Assembly: GCA_037139195.1 (NCBI GenBank)
Contig: JBAXGW010000008.1
Span: 1 to 64,000 of the forward strand
DNA length: 64,000 nucleotides
Source of the DNA: JBAXGW01 sp037139195
Lineage (GTDB): Bacteria > Bacteroidota > Bacteroidia > Bacteroidales > JAHJDW01
Direction of reading: 5' to 3'
The position numbers and the translations under genes are program-made. Positions within the stretch are counted from its first letter, which is position 1; each line of letters starts with the position of its first letter. The notes beneath the pieces were generated by a model. It made no database searches, was not told where the DNA came from, and saw only the letters and a list, made by a program, of their open reading frames with translations. Shown piece by piece: positions 1 to 9,405 of the stretch.

Positions 1-62
1 TCGCTTGAAATTACTCACCCCGAGGCAGAGCCTCGAGGAATTCTTTTGATTAAAATTGACTT

Positions 63-1094
63 ATGAATAGAATTATTTTATTTTTCACCTTAGCATTCTT
101 AACTATTAACCTTTTTGCTCAAGACAAAGAGGAATTTAAACCTTCTGGAAAACTTATTGGTTCAGTTTTTCAGAATTACAACTATAATTTTTCTGCAAAA
201 GTTAAGCAAAGAAGCACATTTGCTGTTGAAAGAGCCTATATTGGATACAAATATGATTTTGCAAAAAACATTTCTGGGAAAGTAACTTATGATATGGAAT
301 ATAACACAACAGACAAAAACTATCAAAGTTTTTTGAAAACTGCTTGCATTGAATGGACGGTAATTCCAAAGCTTAAATTAACAATGGGAATGATGGGTTT
401 AAATCAATTTGATACTCAAGAAAAAAACTGGGGATATCGATATATTATGAAAACTCACACAGATGAATATAAAATGGGTGCCAGTGCTGATTTGGGTTTC
501 AATGCAGAGTATGAAATCAACAAAATGTTTACAATTAATGCATTTGTGCTTAATGGCGAAGGCTATAAAGCGTTGCAAGACAACCTTGGGAATCATAAAT
601 ATGGAGGCAATGTAGTTGCAAAACCAATTGAAGGATTAACTGTAAAAGGCTACTATTCTTATACACCATGTAAGCATAACTATGCAGATACATTAATAAT
701 AGACACAGCAGCAATTTCTACAATGAGTTTTTTTATTGGATATGAAATGAAAGATAGATTTAGAGTTGGTGTTGAATACAACGCATTGGATAATGGCAAA
801 GATTATAAAAAATATGCCGAAGATTATCAGATGAGTGGTTATTCGGCTTATGCAACATATATTATCAATAGTAAATTTGATGTATTTGCTAGATATGATT
901 TGGCGCAATCAAACAAAGTTCATAATGCTACTAGTGCATGGAATATTGCTAGCGACGGTTACTTAATGCTTGGAGGCTTGCAATACAAAGCTGCTAAAGG
1001 CGTAAATTTTGCACTGAACTATCGTCATTGGGTTTGTGCTAAGGATGACACCCCATTGAGTGGTATTTATTTTAATATGGGGTTAAATTTTTAG
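63..1094 (+). CDS. Outer-membrane beta-barrel (porin-like) protein
   Basis: The 343-residue product begins with a typical signal peptide (about residues 1-20, ending FAQ). The rest is alternating hydrophobic and polar residues with many aromatics, as in an outer-membrane beta-barrel, and it ends in phenylalanine, typical of a last barrel strand. Length and composition fit small bacterial porins. I cannot assign substrate or family; it is much less like OprP/OprO than the porin at 46947-48248. The gene stands alone on the plus strand, with the converging TonB-receptor gene downstream and a palindromic GC-richer spacer between them. The start is the first ATG giving a signal peptide. Confidence 0.65.
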   Translation: MNRIILFFTLAFLTINLFAQDKEEFKPSGKLIGSVFQNYNYNFSAKVKQRSTFAVERAYIGYKYDFAKNISGKVTYDMEYNTTDKNYQSFLKTACIEWTVIPKLKLTMGMMGLNQFDTQEKNWGYRYIMKTHTDEYKMGASADLGFNAEYEINKMFTINAFVLNGEGYKALQDNLGNHKYGGNVVAKPIEGLTVKGYYSYTPCKHNYADTLIIDTAAISTMSFFIGYEMKDRFRVGVEYNALDNGKDYKKYAEDYQMSGYSAYATYIINSKFDVFARYDLAQSNKVHNATSAWNIASDGYLMLGGLQYKAAKGVNFALNYRHWVCAKDDTPLSGIYFNMGLNF

Positions 1095-1137
1095 TTTTAT
1101 TTCTCCTTATATCCGCAAGATATTTTTTCATTTTCTT

Positions 1138-1208
1138 GATATACTTCGGCTTCGCTCAGCAACCACAGCTCAGCCTAGCGGTCACTCTGGACGTAGTCGA
1201 GGTATATT
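1138..1208. repeat. GC-rich degenerate inverted repeat
   Basis: Arms TATACTTCGGCT and AGTCGAGGTATA are imperfectly complementary (10 of 12). The interior carries GCTCAG-type words and is far richer in G+C than the surroundings. Similar words recur at 43435-43553, 44439-44485 and 49730-49760. It lies between two convergent genes and may act as a bidirectional terminator; this role is inference. Confidence 0.5.
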
Positions 1209-1232
1209 AGTGTTATAACTTGCTCTGGTTTA

Positions 1233-3590
1233 TTAGAAATATATTCGCCATTGCATCATCGGGAAAATTCCAAGTTGATTTGTAGTTGTAATTATATCAT
1301 TTTTAGTATCATACGTTTGAGCAAACATATTTTTTCTATTAATCACATTTTCGATGTAAACCATCCATTCCTGCGTAACTTTTTTGCCATTTTTTCTAAA
1401 CCCAATTTTAATATCCGGTTTTATATAATCATTTGCTCTCTTACTAAATGCCTTACCTTCATAGTAAACAGTTGTGTGCTGAATTTTTGATTCTTCTTTA
1501 TTAATTGGGGTATATCTTCTTCCACCAGCATACGTAAGTTTTAAGTCAAAAAACAAAACATTACTTTTCTTTATTACTACTTCTTTTCCAATTAAAGCAT
1601 TCAACACATAATTTCCGTTGAAAGCAGTATTTCTTTCAATTCCATCGCTCCCTTTGTACTTTGAATCAAATAATGAAGCAGTTAAAAGATAATAATAGTT
1701 TTTAGAAAAGAATTTTTCTAACGTAATTTCTAACCCAATATTTTTGCCTGTTCCCTTATTCACAAGACTATCTCCGGCATCAAAGCCCCATGTAGCACCA
1801 GAATTTAATGCACTCCACGATGTTGAACGACTGTCAACCGCAATTTTATAAAGAAATTGATAATAAGATTCAACTTTTAAACGTAGATTTTCGTTCAACA
1901 TTTTATCATACGCTAAAACCAAATGTTGTGATTTATTAAAATCTAGATTTTTGTTAGTTTGAATATAATCGCCACTAGGCAATCGAGTTGTTAAAAAGTA
2001 AGTATACAGAGTTTGGATTTTACTGTGCATCCCATACCCCAAAGTCAATTTGTCAATTCCAGATATTTTCCATGCAATTGAAGCTCTTGGCTCAATTTGA
2101 TACTTTTTATTCAAATCAAAATAAATAAAATTAACGCCTGGGTATAAAGCTATTTTTTCTGACAAATTAATTATCCACTGATTGTAATACTTTAGCATGT
2201 TCTTTCCATCAATAATTGAAATTTGCTCATCGGTTAATTTTATATAATCATTAATAGATTTATCAAGCACTTTAGTTATAAAACCGTAGCCGAGTCTATC
2301 AATAGTTAAACCGGTTTTAAAAGAATAATTTTTTGTTGTTTTATGACTAAGTATAATTGAAATAGTTCCTCTGTTACTTGCGGTATTATCTGTTGCGTAA
2401 TTGTATGGTTTTCTATTAAAATCAAGCGAGTCTATTCTAGTAATAGCCTGATCACTAAAAGAAGAAATAATGATTTTAAAATATGTTTTACTATTTAAAA
2501 ATTGAGTATAAGAAAGTCCTGCGGTAAAAAGTTTTGATCCAGTATACAAATCAACACCATCTTGAGCAAACAAATCAATAGAATCTCTTTTACTATCTAG
2601 CATTGCTATACTACTTATTCCGCCAAGTCCAAACAAAGAAATAATACCATTCTTGATAGGGAAATTTAGTTTTACCGATAAATCTTGATATTTTGGAATG
2701 CCAGATATTCCAAAATTCATTCCCATTTTATCCATAAAATCAACAGTTGAGTATCTATAATTAATCAAATAAGAACTTCTATTACTTCTGCAAATTGGAC
2801 CTTCAGCGCCAAATTCAGCTCCATTAAAACCAAACTGACTCATAAACTCGTGTTTTTGAGTATTACCTGAGCGCATTCTTAAATCAAATACCCCAGACAT
2901 AGCATTACCATATTCTGCAGGAAAAGCACCCGTCATAAAATCAGAATTTGAAAGCACATTGTTATTTAACATGCTAACAGGACCACCAGTTGAACCAGCT
3001 GAAGAAAAATGGTTTGGATTAGGAATTTCAACATCTTCAAGCTTCCAAAGCAAGCCAGAAGGAGAATTTCCACGAATAATAATATCATTTCTTTGGTCGT
3101 TAGCACCCGAAACACCTGCAAAATTCATAGCCATTCGAGCCGGATCGCCCCTACTGCCAGCATAACGTTCGGTTTCTTCAATTGAAAATACTCGAGAACT
3201 AACTGCTGACATCTCATTATTAGCTTCTGATTTAGACGCCTTTATAATTACTTCTTTTGTTGTGATATAAGCCTCGTTTAATTCAATATTTAAGACTAAT
3301 TCTTTAGCGGAAAATAGCACAATTGATATAACTTGAGATTGATAACCAATATAAGTTATTTTTAATTTATGACGCCCAATTGGAACACTTGGTAATAAAA
3401 AATTTCCATTTGCGTCAGTCGTAACTCCTTTTGCACTTGAAGAATCATCGAATAAGATGACGTAAGCGCCAGGCAGTGTGTATTTAGAAACTTTATCAAC
3501 AACCTCTCCTCTAATATTTTGTGTTAGAACTTGTGAAAAAAGAACAAGCGAAAACAGAAGAAAGATATTTATAAAGATTAACCTTTTCAT
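1233..3590 (-). CDS. TonB-dependent receptor with carboxypeptidase-like N-terminal domain
   Basis: This 785-residue outer-membrane receptor takes up an unknown substrate with energy from TonB. A signal peptide (about 1-23) is followed by a carboxypeptidase-regulatory-like beta-sandwich (about 25-110, with GEVVDKVSKYTLPGAYV and a TDANGNFLLP turn). A plug domain (about 130-240, containing IIIRGNSPSG) and a 22-strand-type barrel follow, ending in phenylalanine. No SusD-type partner is adjacent, so substrate cannot be inferred. It is a single gene, with no PHO-box-like array upstream, unlike the receptor at 36476-39577. Confidence 0.85.
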   Translation of the reverse strand: MKRLIFINIFLLFSLVLFSQVLTQNIRGEVVDKVSKYTLPGAYVILFDDSSSAKGVTTDANGNFLLPSVPIGRHKLKITYIGYQSQVISIVLFSAKELVLNIELNEAYITTKEVIIKASKSEANNEMSAVSSRVFSIEETERYAGSRGDPARMAMNFAGVSGANDQRNDIIIRGNSPSGLLWKLEDVEIPNPNHFSSAGSTGGPVSMLNNNVLSNSDFMTGAFPAEYGNAMSGVFDLRMRSGNTQKHEFMSQFGFNGAEFGAEGPICRSNRSSYLINYRYSTVDFMDKMGMNFGISGIPKYQDLSVKLNFPIKNGIISLFGLGGISSIAMLDSKRDSIDLFAQDGVDLYTGSKLFTAGLSYTQFLNSKTYFKIIISSFSDQAITRIDSLDFNRKPYNYATDNTASNRGTISIILSHKTTKNYSFKTGLTIDRLGYGFITKVLDKSINDYIKLTDEQISIIDGKNMLKYYNQWIINLSEKIALYPGVNFIYFDLNKKYQIEPRASIAWKISGIDKLTLGYGMHSKIQTLYTYFLTTRLPSGDYIQTNKNLDFNKSQHLVLAYDKMLNENLRLKVESYYQFLYKIAVDSRSTSWSALNSGATWGFDAGDSLVNKGTGKNIGLEITLEKFFSKNYYYLLTASLFDSKYKGSDGIERNTAFNGNYVLNALIGKEVVIKKSNVLFFDLKLTYAGGRRYTPINKEESKIQHTTVYYEGKAFSKRANDYIKPDIKIGFRKNGKKVTQEWMVYIENVINRKNMFAQTYDTKNDIITTTNQLGIFPMMQWRIYF

Positions 3591-3719
3591 TGATTAATAA
3601 TTTAATAAGAAATTAGAATCAAATTTCTAAAATAAAAACCCGAAATTAGTTTTCTATATTAACATATAGAAATAATAATCGGCGAAAAGCAGATAATTGG
3701 AAGTTAAATTTATAATTAT

Positions 3720-4406
3720 TTAGTCTTTTATTATTTTTACAACAGTTCTTCTATTCTTTTTTCTTCCTTCATCGGTTGTATTATCAGCAATAGGCAGTGT
3801 GTCGCCGTAACCTTTTGTAGTAATTCTATTAGGAGTTATGCCATTCTTTACTAAATAATCTTTTACTGTTTTAGCTCTATCATCTGATAGTTTTATATTT
3901 GATTCGGGCGATCCAACATTATCGGTATGCCCTGAAAGTTCAATCATCATAGATTCTTTAGCTTTCATCACAGAAACCAAATCATTTAAAACTTTGTTTG
4001 ATTCAATTTTTAAAGTTGCTTTCGCAAAATCAAAATATACATTATCAAGTGTATATTCTCTATTTTCAAACTCCATGCTAATAGTAACTGTTGCGGTGAT
4101 AGAACCAGGCTGATTAGGTATTTCAACTATTTGCGAAAACTCATCATCAGAAAACAAGGCATGGGAAAACTTAAATGATTCCCCTTTTGGCAATAATACC
4201 GCGAATTTCCCAAAAGAATCTGCGGTATATTTTTTTTGAATATTTGTCTTGATATTTGTGAGAAGAATTATCTCGCCCTTCCGTGGTTTATTGCTAAAAT
4301 CAGTAACAATTACATTAATAACAGCCTCTTTTTCCGTTGGCTTTAATTCTTGTGAAAAAGCAAAACAAGGAAATAAGAAAATAATAGCATATAAAATATT
4401 TTGCAT
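3720..4406 (-). CDS. OmpA-family peptidoglycan-associated protein
   Basis: The 228-residue protein has a signal peptide (about 1-19, ending FSQ) and an N-terminal beta domain resembling carboxypeptidase-regulatory folds (about 30-110). The C-terminal OmpA-like domain (about 125-228) shows the peptidoglycan-binding signature: YFDFAKATLK, ELSGHTDNVG, LSDDRAKTVKDYL and NRRTVVKI. It probably ties the outer membrane to peptidoglycan. I chose the ATG at 4406 because it starts directly at the signal peptide; an in-frame ATG at 4490 adds 28 residues that make a poor N-terminus. It is monocistronic, divergent from metK. Confidence 0.85.
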   Translation of the reverse strand: MQNILYAIIFLFPCFAFSQELKPTEKEAVINVIVTDFSNKPRKGEIILLTNIKTNIQKKYTADSFGKFAVLLPKGESFKFSHALFSDDEFSQIVEIPNQPGSITATVTISMEFENREYTLDNVYFDFAKATLKIESNKVLNDLVSVMKAKESMMIELSGHTDNVGSPESNIKLSDDRAKTVKDYLVKNGITPNRITTKGYGDTLPIADNTTDEGRKKNRRTVVKIIKD

Positions 4407-4618
4407 GGCTATATTTTTAAGATTGTTCAAATATAACGTGAAAATAAGTAAAAGATTACAAAAAGACAAAATATTTAGCGTTTCAAACAATAATTATTAA
4501 GAAGAAAATTAGTTTTAATTACTCAACAAAAACAATTAAAACTTATTATAAACAGAAAATTAAATTTTAAAAATGTTTTTTATTAAAATAATTTTTTATA
4601 ATTTTGTAATACAATCCT

Positions 4619-4671
4619 AGTGGAAAGATTTGATTGATTGCAACCACTTTAAAAAAATGCTAAAGCAATGT
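4619..4671 (+). ncRNA. SAM-II riboswitch aptamer upstream of metK
   Basis: The core matches the SAM-II (metA motif) fold known from Alphaproteobacteria and Bacteroidota. P1 is AGTGG (4619-4623) with CCACT (4644-4648). The loop carries GATTTGA and ATTGCAACCAC, and a TAAA linker is followed by TGCTAAAG (4658-4665), which can reach back to GCA at 4640-4642 as the pseudoknot strand. Its position about 75 bp before metK, an S-adenosylmethionine synthesis gene, supports the call. It should lower metK expression when S-adenosylmethionine is plentiful. Identified by motif recognition only; a covariance model was not run. Confidence 0.8.
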
Positions 4672-4693
4672 TCTAGCATTTTTCAATCAAATC
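4627..4693 (+). promoter_or_regulatory. Expression platform of the metK riboswitch (competing hairpins)
   Basis: Two mutually exclusive pairings overlap the aptamer. GATTTGATTGA (4627-4637), inside the aptamer loop, is the exact complement of TCAATCAAATC (4683-4693). AAAAATGCTA (4653-4662) pairs perfectly with TAGCATTTTT (4674-4683), an intrinsic-terminator-like hairpin whose 5' arm contains the pseudoknot strand. Ligand binding would thus change which hairpin forms. Which state is on or off is inference. Confidence 0.6.
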
Positions 4694-4746
4694 AACTCAT
4701 TTAGTTTTGTTAGTAATATGAATTATTAATATAAAAAATTGATACA

Positions 4747-6054
4747 ATGAGTTATTTATTCACATCAGAATCTGTTTCTGAAGGTCATCCAGACAAAGTA
4801 GCAGATCAAATTTCAGATGCTTTAGTTGACGAATTTCTACGCCAAGATCCTGATTCAAAAGTTGCTTGCGAAACATTAGTAACAACTGGATTAGTTGTTC
4901 TTGCAGGAGAAGTAAAAACAAATGGTTATGCAGACGTGCAAACAGTTGCTAGAAGAGTAATCAATAAAATTGGATATAACAAAGCGGAATACATGTTTGA
5001 CGCTAATTCTTGTGGAATAATCTCTGCAATTCACGAACAATCAGCAGATATTCGTCAAGGTGTTGACCGTGCCAAAGAAGAAGATCAAGGTGCTGGTGAT
5101 CAAGGTATGATGTTTGGATATGCTTCACAAGACACTGAAGATTTCATGCCATTACCTTTAAAACTTTCGCATTTACTTTTAGAAGAACTTGCAGCAGTTA
5201 GAAAAGAAGGCAAAAAGATGAAATATCTTCGCCCAGATTCAAAATCACAGGTTACTATTGAGTATGATGATAATAATAAACCATTAAGAATAGATACTAT
5301 TGTTATTTCTACACAACACGATGAATTTGTACTTCCTGCTAAAGCTACAGAAAAAGAAAAGAATTTTGCTGAAGCAGAAATGATTAAAACTATAAAAGCA
5401 GACGTTGAAACAGTTCTTTTACCAAGAGTAAAAAAATTATTACCAGCTCGCGTTAAAAAATTATTTGATGGAGAATTCAAATTACTAATTAACCCAACAG
5501 GAAAATTTGTAATTGGTGGACCTCATGGTGATACTGGCTTAACAGGCAGAAAAATTATAGTTGATACTTACGGTGGAAAAGGTGCTCACGGTGGTGGTGC
5601 ATTCTCTGGAAAAGACTCATCAAAAGTTGACCGTTCTGCCGCTTATGCAATGCGTCATATAGCTAAGAATTTAGTTGCTGCTGGTGTTGCTGACGAAGTA
5701 TTAGTTCAAGTTGCTTATGCTATTGGAGTTGCTCAACCTGTAGGATTATATGTTGATTCTTATGGAACATGTAAAGTAAAAGACACTAAAGGAAAAACTA
5801 TTACTGATGGCGAAATAGCTAAGATAGTTGCTAAACTATTCGATTTAAGACCAAATGCAATTGTTAAACGTTTTGGTTTAAAGAATCCTATATTTGAGGT
5901 AACTGCTTCTTATGGTCACATGGGAAGAACACCTTATAAAGACACTGTAAAAGTTAATTATAATGGCAAAGAATCAACTAAAGAAGTTGAATTCTTCGCT
6001 TGGGAAAAACTTGATTTTGTAGATGCAATTAAAAAAGGATTTAAAATAAAATAA
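4747..6054 (+). CDS. metK: S-adenosylmethionine synthetase
   Basis: The cytoplasmic enzyme makes S-adenosylmethionine from methionine and ATP, the main methyl donor. At 435 residues it is slightly longer than the usual 385-430. Signatures are present: GHPDK near the N-terminus, GAGDQG (methionine/ATP loop, about 118-123), GPHGDTGLTGRKI, and the glycine-rich GGGAFSGKD block. The ATG follows a non-Shine-Dalgarno AT-rich leader. The leader carries a SAM-II riboswitch, so feedback control by the product is expected. A strong bidirectional terminator follows. It is a single-gene unit. Confidence 0.98.
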   Translation: MSYLFTSESVSEGHPDKVADQISDALVDEFLRQDPDSKVACETLVTTGLVVLAGEVKTNGYADVQTVARRVINKIGYNKAEYMFDANSCGIISAIHEQSADIRQGVDRAKEEDQGAGDQGMMFGYASQDTEDFMPLPLKLSHLLLEELAAVRKEGKKMKYLRPDSKSQVTIEYDDNNKPLRIDTIVISTQHDEFVLPAKATEKEKNFAEAEMIKTIKADVETVLLPRVKKLLPARVKKLFDGEFKLLINPTGKFVIGGPHGDTGLTGRKIIVDTYGGKGAHGGGAFSGKDSSKVDRSAAYAMRHIAKNLVAAGVADEVLVQVAYAIGVAQPVGLYVDSYGTCKVKDTKGKTITDGEIAKIVAKLFDLRPNAIVKRFGLKNPIFEVTASYGHMGRTPYKDTVKVNYNGKESTKEVEFFAWEKLDFVDAIKKGFKIK

Positions 6055-6070
6055 TTCCTAATAAAATAAT

Positions 6071-6102
6071 AAAAAAAGGTCAGATTTCTCTGACCTTTTT
6101 TT
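6071..6102. terminator. Bidirectional intrinsic terminator after metK
   Basis: AGGTCAGA and TCTGACCT form a perfect GC-containing stem, with a run of A on the left and T on the right. It lies between metK and the convergent T9SS gene and can serve both strands. Confidence 0.9.
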
Positions 6103-6162
6103 ATTATTTTACAAAAAAACAGCTACCTAAAAAAGACAGCTATTTAATAATTTTGTAGTGAA

Positions 6163-6882
6163 TTAATGCTTTACAACCATTTTTCTTGATAAGAATGGTT
6201 TTTCGTCTATTACAATTGAATAAAAATAAATTCCATTATTTAAGTTACTAGTATTTATAGATAATACCCCCAGTGATTCTGAAATTTCTTTCTCCGCAAC
6301 TTTATTTCCTAACAAATCAAATATTTTAACTGATGCCTGATTGAAAGGTTTGTTAACAGCATATTTAAATGCAACATATTCGTTCGCAGGATTAGGAAAT
6401 GGATTTGACAAAGTAAATGCTGGCAAATTTTCATTTACACTTACCTCGTTCACAGTAAAAACAACATCAACATAGTTTGAGTCAGTAACATCTGCTTTAT
6501 TATAAAATACAAATCTAACAGTAGATGAGCCAACAATATTTTCTGAAAAATAATCGCCAGAAAAAGCAGTTGTTGAATCCCCTGCGCCGATATTTAATTT
6601 ACCAGAAACAGTTGCAACATCACTGCATACATCCCAACAAAATCCACTTTTTGTTCCTGGAACCATTACTTTATCAATTTTTTTCAATATATAGTCGTGT
6701 GCAGAAGAAGAAATATTGAAAAATTTATACTTTACAGATATAGCTCCTGTCCCAAATACACTGTCAACTCTATTTGCGTTAGATATTACAGTTCCATCTT
6801 CTTTTTTAAGAACGATTGATTGCGAAAACGCAGCTAAACCAATAAAGGTTAATAAAACAAATGAAAGTAACGCTTTTTTCAT
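6163..6882 (-). CDS. Small secreted protein with T9SS sorting domain
   Basis: This 239-residue protein has a clear signal peptide (MKKALLSFVLLTFIGLAAFSQ start), a beta-rich middle of about 140 residues that I do not recognise, and a C-terminal type A T9SS sorting domain (about 165-239). The sorting domain shows NPFPNPANEYV, an NKVAEKEI strand and the final FLSRKMVVKH. It should be exported by Sec, then T9SS, and attached to or released from the cell surface. The start at 6882 places the signal peptide at the N-terminus; an upstream ATG at 6939 adds 19 unlikely residues. Two cysteines flank a WD motif (FCWDVC) and may form a disulfide. Confidence 0.75.
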   Translation of the reverse strand: MKKALLSFVLLTFIGLAAFSQSIVLKKEDGTVISNANRVDSVFGTGAISVKYKFFNISSSAHDYILKKIDKVMVPGTKSGFCWDVCSDVATVSGKLNIGAGDSTTAFSGDYFSENIVGSSTVRFVFYNKADVTDSNYVDVVFTVNEVSVNENLPAFTLSNPFPNPANEYVAFKYAVNKPFNQASVKIFDLLGNKVAEKEISESLGVLSINTSNLNNGIYFYSIVIDEKPFLSRKMVVKH

Positions 6883-7185
6883 AGTAAAAAATATTTTGGT
6901 AGAGTTTCTAAAATTACAAAAAAAATAACCCTTTGTCAATCATTTAAAAATATTTATACCAATTCTAAATAATTTTAGATTTTTTAGCTTATTTTAAGTA
7001 TTTTTAACATCTGATATCAATGCAAAAATAGTTATTATTTTAAATTTTTCTAAACTTTTTGGTATTTATTTTAAATCTAAATAGATTTAGGACTAAAATT
7101 TGCTGTTATTTAACTGGATTTTTTAAATCTTTTGCATTATATTTGCATATTCATATATGTATATTTATCTTTAATTTATTTCTTT
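6883..7185. other. Divergent intergenic region
   Basis: This AT-rich region lies between the divergent T9SS gene and the thioredoxin operon. On the plus strand TATATTTG at 7138-7145 matches the Bacteroidota -7 consensus TAnnTTTG about 40 bp before the thioredoxin start, but no clear -33 TTG lies at the right distance. On the minus strand TTGACAAAG around 6935 and TAATTTTA about 20 bp closer to the gene give a weak promoter for the T9SS gene. No small ORF, RNA or repeat was recognised. Confidence 0.4.
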
Positions 7186-7719
7186 ATGAAAAAAATCTTT
7201 TTTATTATTACGCTACTTGCTTTTTCAGCAATGTTTTCTTTTGGACAAGAAACAGAAACAAAAAAAGAAATACGCAAAGTTCCATCTGTTGAGGTTAAAA
7301 CACTTGATGGAGCAACTTTTAACACTGCTAATCTTTCGAACGATGGCAAACCAATGATTATTAGTTTTTGGGCAACTTGGTGCAAACCATGTATTAAAGA
7401 ACTCAACACTATGTCGGAATTATATGAAGAATGGCAAAAAGAAACTGGTGTTAAAATAATTGCTATTTCTATTGATGATGCAAGAAGAATGTCTAGTGTT
7501 GCACCACTTGTTAATTCTAACGGATGGGATTTTACAGTTTTACTTGACCCAAATAGCGATTTTAAAAGAGCAATGGGCGTAAATATTCCCCCACAAACTT
7601 TTGTTGTTGATGGGAAAGGTAATATTGTATGGACTCATACTGGATTTACCGAAGGAGGCGAACTTGAACTTATTGAAATAATAAGAAAAATTAATAAAAA
7701 CGAACCTATAACACAATAA
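7186..7719 (+). CDS. TlpA/ResA-like thiol-disulfide oxidoreductase
   Basis: This secreted thioredoxin-fold protein of 177 residues handles disulfides outside the cytoplasm. A signal peptide covers about 1-20. The active site WCKPC (Cys66, Cys69) lies in SFWATWCKPC, and a cis-proline loop (NIPPQTFVVD) follows, as in the AhpC/TSA-Redoxin branch. The ATG at 7186 starts the signal peptide; an upstream in-frame ATG at 7132 would add a second hydrophobic stretch and is less likely. It leads an operon with a DUF6029 barrel (12 bp away) and an Omp28 lipoprotein that also has a CxxC pair, which suggests a shared redox role at the outer membrane (inference). Confidence 0.88.
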   Translation: MKKIFFIITLLAFSAMFSFGQETETKKEIRKVPSVEVKTLDGATFNTANLSNDGKPMIISFWATWCKPCIKELNTMSELYEEWQKETGVKIIAISIDDARRMSSVAPLVNSNGWDFTVLLDPNSDFKRAMGVNIPPQTFVVDGKGNIVWTHTGFTEGGELELIEIIRKINKNEPITQ

Positions 7720-7731
7720 TATCATAGTTTT

Positions 7732-9393
7732 ATGACAACAAAATTAATCAGTCGATTATTACTTGTCTTCACTTTTATTTCTTCCAGTATTTTATCCATA
7801 GCTCAAGATTTATCAAAAGGCGAAATACATGGTAATTTTGAATCAACCGTTCAAAGCTATAAAGAAGACTCGTTAATTAATGCTCCTGCTGTTTCTGAAA
7901 AAGTATTAATGAATGCCTTTACAAATATTAACTACACAAATGGCAATTTTGCTGCAGGAATTCGTTACGAAAGCTATTTAAATCCATTATTAGGTTTCGA
8001 CCCAAGGTATAAAGGCTCAGGTATTGCCTACAAATACGCTACTTACAAAGCAAATGAACTCGAAATTACTGTTGGTAATTATTATGAGCAATTTGGTAGC
8101 GGCTTAATATTCAGAAGCTATGAAGAAAGAGGCCTGGGAATTGATAATGCAATGAATGGATTAAGATTAAAATATAATCCATCAAAAGGCATATACCTTA
8201 AAGGTATAATTGGAAAACAACGATTCTTTTTTGACGAAGGAGAAGGTATAATAAGAGGAGTAGATGGAGATATTGATTTAAATGAGGCAATTCCAATGTT
8301 TACAAATGCAAAAACCAAAGTTATTATTGGAGGTAGCTTTGTTTCTAAATTTCAAAAAGATGCCGATCCTAAATATGTTCTTCCTGAAAATGTTGCTTCT
8401 TATGGAGGAAGAATAAATCTAACATGCGGCAAATTTGGACTTTTAAGCGAATATGCTTATAAAATAAATGACCCATCATCGGCAAATAATTTTATATATA
8501 AACCAGGTGAAGCATTATTAGTTACTGCTTCATTTTCACAAAAAAAAGGCCTCGGTTTAATATTAAGTGCAAAACGCACCGATAATATGAGTTATCATTC
8601 TAGTCGGACAGAAACGGGCAATGCATTAATTATGAATTACCTTCCTGCGCTTACTCGCCAACATGTTTATACACTTTCAGCCATGTATCCTTACGCATCA
8701 CAAGCAAATGGCGAAATGGCATTTCAGGGTGATTTGATGTATAAAATTCAAAAAGGAACACTATTAGGCGGAAAATATGGCACTTCAATTGCTGTGAATT
8801 ATTCTAGGGCTAATAATATTGAGAAAACTCAAATCAACGACACTATACTAATTGACACAAAAGGAACAATGGGTTATAAATCTGATTTCTTTGCTATTGG
8901 AAAAGAAAAATATTTTGAAGATATTAATGTAGAAATATCAAAAAAAGTTAGTTCTAAATTTAAATTTCTTCTTTCGTATTTAAACCAAGTATATAATAAG
9001 AGCGTAATTCAAGGAAATAAAAGCTATGGAACAGTTTATTCTGACATAGTAATACTTGATATGTCATACAAAATAAAACCTACACATGCTTTGCGTTTGG
9101 AGCTTCAACATTTATCTACTAAGCAAGATTATGGCGCTTGGGGAATGGGATTGTTAGAATATACAATTGCCCCAAAATGGTTTTTTACCGTTATGGATCA
9201 ATATAATTACGGCAATAAACATGTTGATAAAAGAATTCATTATATGAATTGTGCTATTGGATTTACTAAAAATTCTAATAGATTTCAATTAGGATATGGC
9301 AAGCAAAGAGAAGGAATTATTTGCGTTGGTGGAGTTTGCAGAAATGTTCCAGCATCAAATGGTTTTACATTAACAATAACTAGTAGTTTTTAA
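7732..9393 (+). CDS. DUF6029-family outer-membrane protein
   Basis: A 553-residue protein with a signal peptide (about 1-24) and a beta-barrel-like body ending in phenylalanine. It resembles the Bacteroidota DUF6029 family, with the recognisable NPLLGFDPRYKGSGIAY block, GNYYEQFGSGL and KGIYLKGIIGKQRFFFDEG. The biochemical role is unknown. It lies between a thioredoxin-like gene and an Omp28 gene with gaps of about 12 bp on each side, so the three are almost certainly co-transcribed. Two cysteines near the C-terminus (CVGGVC) form a pair that could be a redox partner of its neighbours; this is inference. Confidence 0.8.
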   Translation: MTTKLISRLLLVFTFISSSILSIAQDLSKGEIHGNFESTVQSYKEDSLINAPAVSEKVLMNAFTNINYTNGNFAAGIRYESYLNPLLGFDPRYKGSGIAYKYATYKANELEITVGNYYEQFGSGLIFRSYEERGLGIDNAMNGLRLKYNPSKGIYLKGIIGKQRFFFDEGEGIIRGVDGDIDLNEAIPMFTNAKTKVIIGGSFVSKFQKDADPKYVLPENVASYGGRINLTCGKFGLLSEYAYKINDPSSANNFIYKPGEALLVTASFSQKKGLGLILSAKRTDNMSYHSSRTETGNALIMNYLPALTRQHVYTLSAMYPYASQANGEMAFQGDLMYKIQKGTLLGGKYGTSIAVNYSRANNIEKTQINDTILIDTKGTMGYKSDFFAIGKEKYFEDINVEISKKVSSKFKFLLSYLNQVYNKSVIQGNKSYGTVYSDIVILDMSYKIKPTHALRLELQHLSTKQDYGAWGMGLLEYTIAPKWFFTVMDQYNYGNKHVDKRIHYMNCAIGFTKNSNRFQLGYGKQREGIICVGGVCRNVPASNGFTLTITSSF

Positions 9394-9405
9394 AATTATA
9401 TTCCA

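Noticed and set aside
5100..5480. 126-residue minus-strand ORF inside metK
   Set aside because: It is antisense to conserved metK sequence; its composition follows the complementary codons.
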